A stretch of DNA of 64,000 bases from Scilla litardierei. Its lineage: Eukaryota > Streptophyta > Magnoliopsida > Asparagales > Asparagaceae. The stretch spans positions 196,799,689 to 196,863,688 of the forward strand of contig CM061141.1 of the NCBI GenBank assembly GCA_030789695.1, in the 5' to 3' direction. Position numbers and translations under genes: made by a program. The notes under the pieces were generated by a model, which saw only the letters and a program-made list of their open reading frames with translations, was not told the DNA's origin and searched no databases. Each line of letters begins with the position of its first letter. The stretch's first letter is position 1. Shown piece after piece: positions 1 through 10,429 of the stretch.

Positions 1-332
1 TGAGGAGCAGTTCGGGGAGCGGTTCAAGGAGCGGCTCGGCGTGGGACGGGAGCAGCTCGGAAGACGGTGCGGAACATCTCGCCTGCCCCAGGGCTGAGAT
101 TCCGGGTATGTGTTTAAGCTTTTCATTTAATTATTCGCAGTAGTTAGATCCCTCTTGGGGTGGTCAGATCCACCCCAAGCTGGCAGAGTTCCTGGCTAAT
201 AGGGTCTGGTTCCTTAGGGTTGCATGTTAATTAGATTAACATAAATTTTTCCGCTGCATTTCTGTCTATGTTCCGTCCGACTTAGGACGTGACTAGAGTT
301 TTTGTGCCCTAAGGGTCCCAGAAAACCATGCA
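1..332 (+). repeat. Copia-1 5' LTR, 3' part only
   Basis: Nearly identical to the last 332 bases of the LTR at 5362-6824. It ends in CA directly before the primer-binding site. The rest of this LTR lies left of the window. Confidence 0.88.
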
Positions 333-346
333 TTGGTATCAGAGCC
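333..346 (+). promoter_or_regulatory. Copia-1 primer-binding site (initiator tRNA-Met type)
   Basis: The sequence TTGGTATCAGAGCC abuts the LTR end. It is the standard plant copia primer site, complementary to the 3' end of initiator tRNA-Met. Confidence 0.9.
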
Positions 347-416
347 ATCTCTGTATGCTGATCTAGGACTGCGAATTTATTATTTGAATGCTTTTACAGA
401 AAAATGTTTTCTTTAA

Positions 417-874
417 ATTTATGCGATAAATTTAAATTTTTTTTTGTTTAAAAGTTTTATATGATAAATTTTAAACATGAAAGTTTTAAAATGGAATTTT
501 TAAATTTATGTGATAAATTTTAAAATTGTTTTAAAGCTTTAAAACTTTATGCGATAAGTTTAAAATGTTGTTTAAAATTTTATGTGATAAATTTTTAACA
601 TGGAATTTTTAAATGATGTTTTAAATTTATAAGATATTTTTAAAAACTGATTTTAAAAGTTTAAATTTTTTATGCCATAAATATTTTAAAGTGGCATACA
701 AATGTTATGATTTTTAAACAAGATTTTACTTTATGAGATAAAATAAAATGTTTTAAAAATCGTATTTTTAAATTTAAATGTTAAATTTAAGTATGCATGC
801 TAAATTGTTTATGCGATAAACTTTAGTCTATTTAATTGTTAAATAGTTGTACACTTTTTATGCGATAAAATTAG
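417..874 (+). repeat. Degenerate repeat of a TTTATGCGATAAA-like motif
   Basis: About ten copies of a 13-base near-palindrome (TTTATG[CT]GATAAA and variants) occur every 35-60 bases in very AT-rich DNA of the Copia-1 leader. Examples lie near 419, 545, 810 and 860. No coding potential is seen. Confidence 0.6.
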
Positions 875-3800
875 TGTAAATTTTTAATGGATATGTCTTC
901 TTGTCCCTTATTTGATAACACAAAACAACCCTATAGGTTAGCCATTAAAAATGATTAAAATTTATTTACTTGAATTTTAATGACATGCTATGTGTTAATA
1001 AAATATTAACAACCCTTTAAGACCTAATTCCTGATTAGGGTAGTCCTTTTAATGATTTCTTAATTCTAATTGTTATTATTAATTCTCATTAAAGGACTTC
1101 GCTTTTAGCGTTGGTTAATAATTTTATTAAAATCCTAATAACGATTAGGATAGCACGTGAACCTTATAGTTGATAAGGACTTAATAAAAAGTTATTAAAC
1201 AAATCCTAAAATTTTGAATTTAAGGATGCAACTAGTTGATAGGATTAATTAGTTGTTAATAAAAGCTGTTTAGTCTATGGCACACATACAAAAATGACAA
1301 GCTTCATTCAATGGACCATGATCCAGTCAATGTGCTTGGCTAAGAGTTCTGGGTCAACCCTTGCTAGTACAAGGGGCAGTGATCCTGGCTTAGTCAATTC
1401 CCTGACTGTGTTCCGCTGGACCGCAATGTCGCGAATCATGATTGTATGACACCCTAGACTATATCTAGTCAATGCGTTATAAATCTTATTAAAGATTAAT
1501 TCGTATCCCTCCTTGATTTTGGAGCTTGGTAACTCAAAGAAGACAATTATAGTTGTTGAGTCTCCTCAAGCTGTGACTTGTTTTTTCTTTAAGGAACAAA
1601 CTCCAACATACATGTGATGTAGTCTAGACTTGACCCAAATCGATGCGTCGGGTCTCCTCGAGTATCGATCTAAGTCAATTCTGGACACGAAATCAAAGGT
1701 CTGACTAGACCAGTCATTATGATTTGTTGAGTCTCCTCAAGATCATAAGTGACTGTGGGTAAAAAAGCGACAGGGAATCACATGTGATGTGATTGACCAA
1801 GAGTTAGTCTACCAGTCATGGAACCAATCAACTTGTTGAGTCTCCTCAAGGTTGTGAGGTTCGGGATGATTGGATCCCTCTTTCACTAATTTTTAAATTC
1901 GATTAAATCGTTCGTTATTAAGCTTTAAAACGATCGTAAAAATAGTGGGAGGATATAGATAGATGAAAGCCAATCTACCTATATTTAATATTGAACATAT
2001 GCAAAAACTAGGGCAAGACTATGTTTACCGAAGGATTCAAAATATAATATTGGAATAAGTTAACTGGTCAAATAGTTGATTAATTGAATATCAAGTTAAA
2101 TTCTAATTGATGGAATTAAACTATATTCTCGTTGACATTAAATGACCTTCTAAAGAACAGACTTAAGAAATATGATTTCATTAAGTTCTGGGTCCAACAA
2201 ATAAATTAAAGCTACATGTCACTCTTCTCTATATGAGGCAGCTTGAACATATAGGGTATTTGAAGTATGTTTCTACCTACAACTTGTCGAGCTACCCTCA
2301 AGGTTGTATGGACAAACAATTCCGATCCACAAAGTTCGAGAATTCGATCAAACCGTTTGAGTCGAATACGAGTGCATGAGCGGTGCAAGACTATGTATCC
2401 CAACCGGATCTTGAGACAAGCAACTTCTTGAGCTAAACTCGAGATTACAAAGCTCAAGCATTTGGATACATAAGATGCTTGCATAGCTATTTATGTTGGG
2501 TTAATTAATATCTAAATGTGATTTAGAAAAGGAAGAAGGCACTCCGGAAAGTCAATTGAGAAAGTTAGTTTAATTTATCATTAGTAAAGGCATAAGTAGG
2601 AGGAAATGAAAATGTGATATATTTTGATGTCACGATTTCAGAATAAATAGTTATACAAAAACGTCTAACACATTTTTTGACGAATGTCGTCACCTTGCTT
2701 CGAAAGCAATGTTTTGTGTTAAGTAATTTGTAAAACTATATGTATATATTAAATGTTAATATATAAATACACAAGATAGTAGCAAACTTATATGGTAAAA
2801 TAGACTAGGCCATGTCGAGAGACTAAGCTTCACAAGTCACATAAAGAGGGGTTTGACCTCTCGTATTATGAAGTCTACGGACACTTGTGAATCTTATCCT
2901 CTCAGATATAATGGCTGAAAACCATCTGCAAGACAGTGGAAGAATGAGTTGTCGAACTCAGTCTCGTACATACTGATGTACGCGAGTCTATTTTAACCGA
3001 AATAAGTTATTCGTATATTTTATTAAGACACGTGTTCTTGATGAAACACAAGTCTGATAAAATAAAGAACGAAAAGTAGAAAGTATTTAAACTGATTCGA
3101 TTAGATCGAATGGTCAAATACTTAGCTACATAAAATCTTGTGTAATTAAAAGAAAATGTGATTTTCTCTCAGGTCAAGTCTGTTAACACATACGTGTGTT
3201 AAAATGTATGAATCACACTTAGTGAGACTTGGTGCGATACATAGTAAGTGACTCTGAGTTAAGTCCTCTCTCTGGGTTAAGTCCCAGATCGTAATGCCTA
3301 GGTTTTGATAATGTCCTATGAGAACATTGTCAATAAGATATTCATTAAATCGATCATTAAATAAGTTGTATAATTACTCGAATTTCGTGAGACGAATTGT
3401 CGAGTTAGACATCATAACTGATGATGACTTAGTCAACTTCTGGGATGAAATTCGGAGTAGTAACTCCGATTTAAAACTTGATGCAATCAAAATAGGTCCG
3501 TGTGCGTAAATAAATTTGAGAATTTAGTTTACGTACCCAAGGAAAATGTTTCCTCACTTTCTGCAAGTAAATCTTTAAGTTGAAAGATTGGTGCAGAAAG
3601 AGAATTGTAAAGTACAATCTTGTTGATCGAAAACGGTTTTCACCCTAATTTCTTTAAAACGGATTAGTTGAAATCGTCTCGCCAACAGATGTGTACAGAT
3701 CTACTCGGACCAAATCCGATGTAAAACGCTCATGTTGACCATGAAAATTGGAGCATTCACTTATAAGTTCGTTTTTTCTAAATATGATTTAGACGGACCA

Positions 3801-4117
3801 ACTTATATGAATTAGCCAGAGAGTTTTCAAGGTCAGTGGGAGCATATAAATTACATGCAAGGCATCAAAGAGATGGAACATATAATTTGATTAAGTAATC
3901 AAAGAGTTTGATACTTTATCAAAAATAGATATGAGCCATTTGAAATGACCATTAACAAATTTAAATTATTATCGTAATGTACGATGAGCTGGATAAGATC
4001 CATGTATATTAAATATTACAGATTCCGATAGACCAAGTGAATTATTTGAATGAGATTCAAATGGTTGGTCTAACATGAACATAAAAACCCCTTGAGTCTA
4101 TAGTGTAGACGGTTTTA
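875..4117 (+). other. Copia-1 internal region without an open gag or pol
   Basis: No frame longer than about 90 codons and no recognisable copia gag, protease, integrase or RT motif on either strand. The phrase GAGTCTCCTCAAG recurs at 1558, 1729 and 1838, with weaker copies near 1650, 2289 and 2425. This looks like old repeated or strongly decayed internal sequence, so the element is non-autonomous. Confidence 0.6.
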
Positions 4118-4171
4118 GCAGATCCACTCACGAAGGCTCTACCACATGAAGTCGAGAAAACTTATGTGTAA
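4118..4171 (+). pseudogene. C-terminal remnant of copia RNase H
   Basis: Seventeen sense codons and a stop read ADPLTKALPHEVEKTYV. The block ADPLTKAL is the hallmark end of the plant copia RNase H domain, just before the polypurine tract. No further pol homology is visible upstream. This is a relic showing that the element derives from an autonomous copia ancestor. Confidence 0.75.
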
Positions 4172-4209
4172 AAACGGTATAAGATACCGAGATAAATGGG
4201 CCTGAGTGC

Positions 4210-5361
4210 AAGTGGGAGATGTTGAGAGATGATACCCTTGAGGCTATCTATCTTCATGTGTGAATAACACAAACATCTTGTTCGAAATAACAGTAAGCTG
4301 TTTGGTAATTATTTATCTAAGTTATTTTATAATGTAGTTAACATTAGACATTAACTTAGGTAAAGTCCTGAGACTTTATGCAAGGTCAAACAGGTATCGA
4401 GATGAGTATCTCGATCATGGAGAAATGTTTGACCGTCTGTAGCATAAGTCTAAAAGGGTTCGTGGTCGTAGATGTTTCGAGACAAGGATATCGAAACATC
4501 GGATAGACTATTGTGTCTTAGTCTTCATCGTATAGCTGTGGCGATGATCTCATGATCGCTTGACTTGGCGAAGTCGTTGACAAGACACAGGTGCTCATTA
4601 GAGAATGAGTTCACTGAACGATCCACAAGAGTTATCATATGGTTATATTGACCAATCTGTCAATGATGACTCTGAGTGATGATAGGCTAGTTGGTCTTTT
4701 GACTTGAGGTCATTTTGACGAACCTGTGCGTGAACGGTGCCACTTAGATCAAATGATCTTGCTTCGAGGCAATCCCTGTCGAAAGGTCTTTGATTGGGTG
4801 ACACTTGAAGCGTATGAGGAGAGTAATGACCAAGAGAGGATTCGTCTCTCCCGGTCAATGGGAGTTAGTGTCGTAGGGTTAGTTCGGTCTTTAGTAAAAA
4901 CTCTGGCCAGAGTATGTTGGAAGAAGTCCAACATTTTTTTGACTAAAGATCGATAGAAACTAACCGGAGTCAAGTTATTGGGGTTGATAGTTTGACCGTA
5001 CCCTAGACTTGATCTACACGACATAGTTTAGACGAAGAGACTATAACTGCGGAATTCATCACGGAAACAGTCAGGGTGGTCCCGACAATACTCATGTCAA
5101 TGAGTTAACCACATAATGATGATTCCTGAAGCAGGGACGGCAGCCACTGCTCGTGGTCACTGCCGTATAGGGCTTCGAGCCCAACTTGTTGTAAGGGTCA
5201 GGCTGTAGGGTCTCACACAGAGTGCGATCTTTCGCCTAGTAATAGGTAGAAATAAGTTAGGGAGTATAATTTGCATTTGATGCAAGGGATAAAATATTGC
5301 AAAAGATGTTTGCAATAATCTCCAGCATTCGGAATAAATGATCCTGAGTGCAAGTGGGAGA
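4210..5361 (+). other. Copia-1 3' untranslated region with two polypurine tracts
   Basis: The phrase GAGTGCAAGTGGGAGATGT occurs twice, at about 4205 and 5346. Each is followed by TG and an LTR-like start (TGTTGAGAG at 4220, TGTAGGGAT at 5362). The second is the functional edge, because it begins the LTR paired with bases 1-332. The first may be an older LTR start or a duplication of the RNase H tail and polypurine tract. I find no matching LTR end for it. Confidence 0.55.
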
Positions 5362-5651
5362 TGTAGGGATATATGCACTCAGATCATTTGTATTTGATGC
5401 AAATGATAATTTAAGCTTAGATAGGGACTATTTTGCATTTGATGCAAAAGCGATTAAATGTGTATTAAATTGTTTAATACAATATTTAATAAAATAAACG
5501 CAAGGAAAAGTTCACGGGTAAGACGGGAATGTCCCGGTCTAGACCCAGATTCGAACGGCGTCCAAATCAGACACCAAATGCTCAAGTTAGAGCCAAAACA
5601 GCCCAAAGGATCAGACCAGGCCAGGCCCAGTAAATGCAAGGCAGAACAGGC

Positions 5652-5860
5652 TGCCTGGACTAGCCCAGACGCTGCCTGGGCTAAGCCCAGGCTCGGCCTG
5701 GGCTAGCCAGGCACAAGCCTGGGCTTAGCCCAGGCCGCATGGGCAAAGCCCAGGCCGCATGGGCAAAGCCCAGGCCCGCCTGGGCTCTACCCAGGCGCGG
5801 GCCTAGGCGCGCCCAGGCGCCTAGGCGAGCCCAGGCGCGGCCTGGGCTCTGCCCAGGCGG
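5652..5860 (+). repeat. GCCTGGGC/GCCCAGGC inverted-repeat tract in the Copia-1 LTR
   Basis: Many alternating copies of GCCTGGGC and its reverse complement GCCCAGGC, about 70-75% GC, inside an otherwise AT-rich LTR. Short tandem units (CATGGGCAAAGCCCAGGCCG, twice near 5738-5775) lie within it. It must be able to form many alternative hairpins. Confidence 0.75.
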
Positions 5861-6175
5861 ATTTTTGCGTGCGCTGGATGCGTGGGGCCCATCCGTGGGC
5901 CCCACCACTAGGGTTTCGAACCCTGAGTGTGCAGATTTAATTGACGCCTCAGTTTTTGTGAAAAACTAGCCTTGGGCTGATCTTTGGACACTCAATTGGA
6001 GGGTCAAACGAACTCCGATTGACGAACGGTTTTTTCCTATGCGTTCACCGTTGAACGCTTGTCGTATTGATAGGTTGTATCAATCTTGAAGCTCAACGGT
6101 GAGTGAGTTAAAATTCACGGAAGTTTGCACTTTGTGAAGTGCAAACTAACTTGATTTTAATTAACTCATTATTTA

Positions 6176-6186
6176 GTCCCACATCG
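6176..6186 (+). promoter_or_regulatory. snRNA-type upstream sequence element in the Copia-1 LTR
   Basis: GTCCCACATCG exactly fits RTCCCACATCG, the upstream sequence element of plant U-snRNA genes. It ends 30 bases before the TATA box. In snRNA genes the spacing between the two decides Pol II or Pol III use; 30 bases lies between the usual classes. Confidence 0.5.
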
Positions 6187-6216
6187 GATTTTGAGAAAAG
6201 GGGAGAGTCCACCACC

Positions 6217-6226
6217 TATATAAATA
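6217..6226 (+). promoter_or_regulatory. TATA box of the Copia-1 LTR promoter
   Basis: TATATAAATA lies 54 bases after the start of a C/G-balanced stretch and about 600 bases before the LTR end, a normal place for an LTR promoter. Confidence 0.65.
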
Positions 6227-6825
6227 GGGGTCTCCCCCTTCCTCAAAACTCGTCCCAAGCTCTAGATTTGAGCGGCTCTCGTAAATGTTGGAGCACGTTC
6301 GGATCTAAGCTAAATTAATATTTCTCCTCTCCCTATAAATTTCTGCCTTGCTCCTGAGGGCTCTAGCAAATCCGCAAAGGAGTTCGGATTCAGATCCGAA
6401 ATCTAGGCGGAGGTTTCACTCGCGTGAAACTTTCTTCGACGCATGGTTGGCTCGGCGACATGGGATTGATCGCCTCGGGATGCGGAGCGGTTTGAGGAGC
6501 AGTTCGGGGAGCGGTTCAAGGACTGGCTCGGCGTGGGACGGGAGCAGCTCGGAAGACGGTGCAGAACATCTCGCTTGCCCCAGGGCTGAGATTCCGGGTA
6601 TGTGTTTAAGCTTTTCATTTAATTATTCGTAGTAGTTAGATCCCTCTTGGGGTGGTCAGATCCACCCCAAGTTGGCAGAGTTCCTGGCTAATAGGGTCTG
6701 GTTCCTTAGGGTTGCATGTTAATTAGATTAACATAAATTTTTCCGCTGCATTTCTGTCTATGTTCCGTCTGACTTAGGATGGGACTAGAGTTTTTGTGCC
6801 CTAATGGTCCCTGAAAACCCTGTAG

Positions 6826-7365
6826 CAACAATATCAGCAGCAGCCTCAGCAACAATATTACGCCCCCAGGAATAAGCAGCCAATCCAGCAGCAGCAGCAG
6901 TATGGCCAACAGAGGGCCGTCTCTCCAGTTGAGTCTCTCTTGACTCAATATATAACCAACCAGGAGAAGATCAATCAAAAGCTGGAAATGGGTCAGCGGG
7001 CCCTCACAGACCAAGTAACCCAGCTGGGGTTACAAGTGGTGACCCTTTCAAGGTCACAAAACCAATTGCCGTCACAACCTGAGGTGAACCCGAGGGGAGC
7101 AACCCAAACGTCGACACTCGTGCACGAGCACGCAAATGTGTCCGTTATCGTTCTGAGAAGCGGGACACAAATCCTTACTAGAGTGCCCCCTAACAGACCG
7201 GAAGCACCGTTGGTCGTCGAGCGACCGATCAAAAAATCAAACGACGTCGGTGCTTCGTCATCAAATCCTACGACTCCGAAGGGAGTCTCTGAAGAAGAGA
7301 AGAAGAAGAACGAGGAAGGGAGCCTGAAAGTGTTCAAACCTGTTGTGCCTTTTCCACAACGGTAG
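6826..7365 (+). pseudogene. Athila-1 gag, C-terminal part
   Basis: The open frame starts directly after the Copia-1 LTR with glutamine-rich sequence (QQQ, QQYY, QQQQQ). It then shows a coiled stretch around TNQEKINQKLEMGQ and the phrase LPSQPEVNPRG. The Athila-2 gag has the same layout (LPSQLEPNPRAQ). This is the linker after the gag capsid core in Athila-type elements. A lysine/glutamate-rich linker ends in PFPQR, where a TAG appears. The homologous reading continues in another frame from 7366 on, so a single base has been lost near 7366. The capsid core itself lies left of Copia-1. Non-functional. Confidence 0.8.
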
Positions 7366-8408
7366 CTCAGGCCAAGATCGATGAGAAGTATGGCAAGTTC
7401 TTCGCCATGGTCAAGGATCTGAGCTTGCAAATCCCCTTCCTGGAAGCAATCGAAACAATCCCCACCTATGCGAAATTCCTGAAGGATTTGGTGACGAGAG
7501 GGTCTAGAAAGGAGAAAGTAGTGTTGACGGCAGAGTGTAGCGCTCTCATCCAGAGGGCAAATCCGCCGAAACTTAAAGACCCGGGGAGCTTCTCAATCCC
7601 TTGCACGATCGGGGCAGTAAAGATTCATCGTGCACTCGTCAATCTCGAAGCGAGTGTCAGTTTGATGCCCTTATCGATGTATAAGAGGATAGGAATGGGT
7701 GATTTGGAGCCCACCGGTATGACCCTACAACTTTCTGACCGGTCGGTCAAATATCTGGTGGGGATTGTGGATGACCTCCCCGTCAATGTAAAAGGGGTGC
7801 ATGTGCCAGTGGACTTCGTTGTCATGGACATGCCTGAAGACGCACACACCCCCATCATCCTGGGACGGCCTTTCATGGCCACTGCCGGTGTTTTGATTGA
7901 TGTGAAGAATGGAAAACTTTCGCTAAACGTCAGCGGAGAAAAGGTTGAATTTGATCTGGGGTTGTCCATGAAGTACCCCGATCCCCCAGATGACCCTCGG
8001 TGTAATTTTCTGGAGGTGGAAGAAGATAAAGCTGCTGAAGAGAGCTCCTGGGAGATTCTCTTAAGAAATCCCCCCGATAACTTGGGGGACTCAGAAGACC
8101 AAGACGGCCCCAAGAACGATGATGCTGCTGGGAAAGCAAATGCAGCACGTACGACCCCTCCCGGGTTCCCCAAGGCTCATCCTGCGAGGAAAACGGGGAA
8201 AGAACCCATGGACCTCACCAAAGACGAGGTCCGGATCCTTAAGAAGATGTCGGTAAACGCCAATACGAAAGAGAAGCCCCCGGATCCAAAAAACAAGGAG
8301 AGGGTAGTCGAGCAAATCTTTCTCCAGCCGCTGACTACTCCAAAGGCCGTAAGCTCCAATGAAGAAGAGATGCCGAACTTCGGGCATCACCCGTATCAAC
8401 CATCGTGA
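7366..8408 (+). pseudogene. Athila-1 gag-linker and aspartic protease
   Basis: The frame continues gag with IPTYAKFLKDL, a block shared with Athila-2, then enters a retropepsin-like domain: DPGSFSIPC, SLMPLSMYKRIG, and IILGRPFMATAGVLIDV (all conserved in Athila-type proteases). The expected catalytic DLGAS reads NLEAS here, so the active-site aspartate and glycine are both changed. This predicts an inactive protease. The protein then runs into a charged linker (EVEEDKAAEE) and stops; RT, RNase H and integrase do not follow. The best open stretch starts with ATG at 7407. Homology begins about 40 bases earlier, after the frameshift. Confidence 0.8.
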
Positions 8409-8420
8409 ACATCACTTGCG

Positions 8421-8472
8421 GGCGTCGAGCCAACGACGTTAAACAAGTGCGCTTCATGGGAGGCAACCCATG
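8421..8472 (+). other. Conserved post-pol block of Athila-type elements
   Basis: Contains CCAACGACGTTAAACAAG and then GCGCTTCATGGGAGGCAACC. A similar block follows pol in many plant Athila/Tat elements, and Athila-2 has it at 15525-15548. Here it follows protease directly, which marks the internal deletion. Confidence 0.65.
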
Positions 8473-8606
8473 CTCTAAAACTTTTGCCCCACTTTTTAGT
8501 GTTATTTTTGACTTTATTTTATCTATTTTTATAAATAAAATCAGCCGCAAGAACATCCGTTCGGGGACTTAGACAATCTGTTGGTTTTTGCAGGAAACAA
8601 GGCCCC

Positions 8607-8970
8607 AACCGATCGGTTGATAACTCAACCGATCGGTTGATAACTCAACCGATCGGTTGGGATGTATCAGATACAAGCCGCATCTGTCCCCAAATGAACC
8701 GATCGGGTGAAGAATGGAGAGACCGTGTGACAGACCGGGTGATTTGGGGAGAATTCTCGGGAAATTTTTGGGAAATATCAACCGATCGGTTGAGTTAGAG
8801 CGCGATCGGTTGAAGAGACCGGGTGAGAAACCCCCAGTTCTCGGGAAAATGAGTGGAGCGGCCAACCGATCGGTTGACAAGTCAACCGACCGGTTCGCCT
8901 GTAGCACTTCTTTGGCAAGAATTTTCGACCTAACAGTCAACCGATCGGGTGACAAGTCACCCGATCGGTT
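8607..8970 (+). repeat. CCGATCGG inverted-repeat array before the env-position ORF
   Basis: Eight copies of CCGATCGG, mostly within AACCGATCGGTT, plus variants with CCGACCGG and GACCGGGTG. They are spaced from 20 to about 90 bases. Each copy is itself a palindrome. The array ends 12 bases before a TATA box. The element's own LTR has the same kind of array at 13321-13690. Confidence 0.85.
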
Positions 8971-8982
8971 CAACTTAACCCC

Positions 8983-8990
8983 TATAAATA
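8983..8990 (+). promoter_or_regulatory. Internal TATA box ahead of the Athila-1 env-position ORF
   Basis: TATAAATA follows the CCGATCGG array by 12 bases and precedes the ATG at 9399 by about 410 bases. The intervening DNA is a pyrimidine-rich leader (9000-9170). The LTR carries the same array-plus-TATAAATA arrangement. Confidence 0.65.
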
Positions 8991-9398
8991 CCCCACCCTC
9001 ACCCGTTCGCATTCCACCTCGCCCGATCGCTCGAACCGCCGTCGTTTCGCCTGCTTCTCCTCCCCACGTCCTCCACTCCTCCAACACTCCCTCTCTCCAC
9101 CTCCTCCACCACTCTCTCCATCATTTTCACTCTCTCTCCCCTTCATTTCAAATTTCTGACCTAATTCCCCCCAAACAACGCCTATTTCGAAAATTCTTGC
9201 TGAAAGAGGTCGCCGCGGCTCCACGCTACTCTCATTGCACGACATGGGGTAATCTACGAGCAAGCTTCGCTATTTTGATTAGGTACACTCGCTCCTACGC
9301 TCGTATTTCTATTTTTCCCTATATATTTTGCTTGCTCAGTTTCCTTGTGTTAGTGTGCATTCATTGCTTTTTGCACTCATTCATACACACACTCACGC

Positions 9399-10397
9399 AT
9401 GGCTAGGGATAAAGACAAGGGGAAGGAGATTTTGCGGGAGGAGGAACCATCTCGAAAGAGACGAAAACAAACACGTCCCCCTCCCCACACACGAGCACTG
9501 ACACTAGGCCCTCCCGCGCCTGCTATCCCCCATGTGGACCCAATGTTGGGCCCGCATGGGTATATCTTTAGGAACCAGGAACACAAGGATTTTTATCGTA
9601 GGCTCGATGCTCGGGGGCATCTATCAACTAAGTTCCCGCACACACAGTCACTAGTCGATCTCGGTGTCTTCACCGAGGTCGAATCTCTTTTCGCTAACTT
9701 AGGTTGGTTGGCCTTTCTTAATGCCTCTGCCTTATCATACCCGTCACTCACCCTTGAATTTCTCTCTACACTTGTTTGGGAGTCCGGGTCGATCATAAAA
9801 TTTCGGGTGCGTAACAAGAGTGTCACCACCAATTTGAATACCATTAACGATATATTTGGTTTCCCCAATCTTGGGGATGACTCCATCCGACACTACGGGT
9901 ACACGCCCGAGTTTGACGTCGATCAATTCTGGTTCCGCCTCACACTGCTCCCTAGCTATCCCCGAGGTAGGGCCAAGGCCTCCTCCATCATCCACCCCAT
10001 ATTTTGTTTGGCCCATAGGATTATATCATCTGCATTTTTTCCTAGGGACGAGTCCCGCACCGTGACTATCCCTGATCTTTTTATCCTCTGGGCCATGACT
10101 TTCCCTTTTGTTCGGGACGATGATGGGATTAGCTTTAGGGCCCCTACCGTCCCCATCCATGGCGGCGATTGGCTTGTTTACAAGCTTCTCGAGATCAGTC
10201 GGGCCGGTAAGGGGAAGTTTTGTTGTGGGGGCATCATTACTATCATTTGTTCTTACCCCCAATTTAATATTCCCATCCCCGATAATCTTCCCACTGCCGC
10301 AGGACCCTCACAGCTAGATATTGATGTCCTGCGGCACATTCACATGATTAAACCCCACTCCGATGGCCGCTTCATCTTCAATTATGGCCACCCCTAG
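9399..10397 (+). CDS. Env-position ORF of Athila-1 (plant retrotransposon ORF-1-like), N-terminal frame
   Basis: The frame is 332 codons long and starts MARDKDKGKEILREEE, followed by a basic cluster RKRRKQ that could be a nuclear localisation signal. The body has the pattern of the plant retrotransposon proteins found in the env position of Athila-type elements: LVDLGVFTEVESLFANLGW, YPSLTLEFLSTLVWE, INDIFGFP, FWFRLTLLPSYPRG, then PDLFILWAMTF. A second, independent copy of this protein at 35015-35280 and 54015-54836 aligns along the same blocks (FWNRITSLRGY, PKLFHLMGM). I see no signal peptide and no clear membrane segment, so 'envelope-like' describes position only. The frame closes at TAG 10395; homologous proline-rich sequence continues in another frame at 10430, which implies a frameshift. 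Function unknown. Confidence 0.75.
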   Translation: MARDKDKGKEILREEEPSRKRRKQTRPPPHTRALTLGPPAPAIPHVDPMLGPHGYIFRNQEHKDFYRRLDARGHLSTKFPHTQSLVDLGVFTEVESLFANLGWLAFLNASALSYPSLTLEFLSTLVWESGSIIKFRVRNKSVTTNLNTINDIFGFPNLGDDSIRHYGYTPEFDVDQFWFRLTLLPSYPRGRAKASSIIHPIFCLAHRIISSAFFPRDESRTVTIPDLFILWAMTFPFVRDDDGISFRAPTVPIHGGDWLVYKLLEISRAGKGKFCCGGIITIICSYPQFNIPIPDNLPTAAGPSQLDIDVLRHIHMIKPHSDGRFIFNYGHP

Positions 10398-10429
10398 CCC
10401 CTTACACCATTCTCCCCAACCCCGCTCGC

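Larger units (their letters stand above)
1..6824 (+). mobile_element. Copia-1: coding-poor Ty1/copia element, 5' end outside the window
   Basis: Bases 1-332 match 6493-6824 over their whole length, with about 13 differences by hand count (near 4%, mostly C/T or G/A). These are therefore the 3' part of a 5' LTR and the end of the 3' LTR of one element. A copia primer site follows the first copy and a polypurine tract precedes the second. The 5 kb between them holds no open gag or pol, only a short RNase H tail. The element interrupts the gag frame of Athila-1, which resumes at 6826. The left target duplication lies outside the window, so the insertion site cannot be checked on both sides. Confidence 0.85.
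5362..6824 (+). repeat. Copia-1 3' LTR (1463 bp)
   Basis: Begins TGTAGGG after the polypurine tract GTGGGAGA and ends CCCTGTA, where the 5' LTR copy has CCATGCA. Athila-1 gag resumes two bases later. Inside are a GC-rich palindrome tract (5652-5860), a conserved upstream element (6176-6186) and a TATA box (6217-6226). Confidence 0.85.

Noticed and set aside
4220..5332. A separate solo copia LTR starting TGTTGAGAG
   Set aside because: The start looks right and follows a polypurine tract, but I find no matching LTR end or target duplication, so it is left as 3' untranslated sequence.
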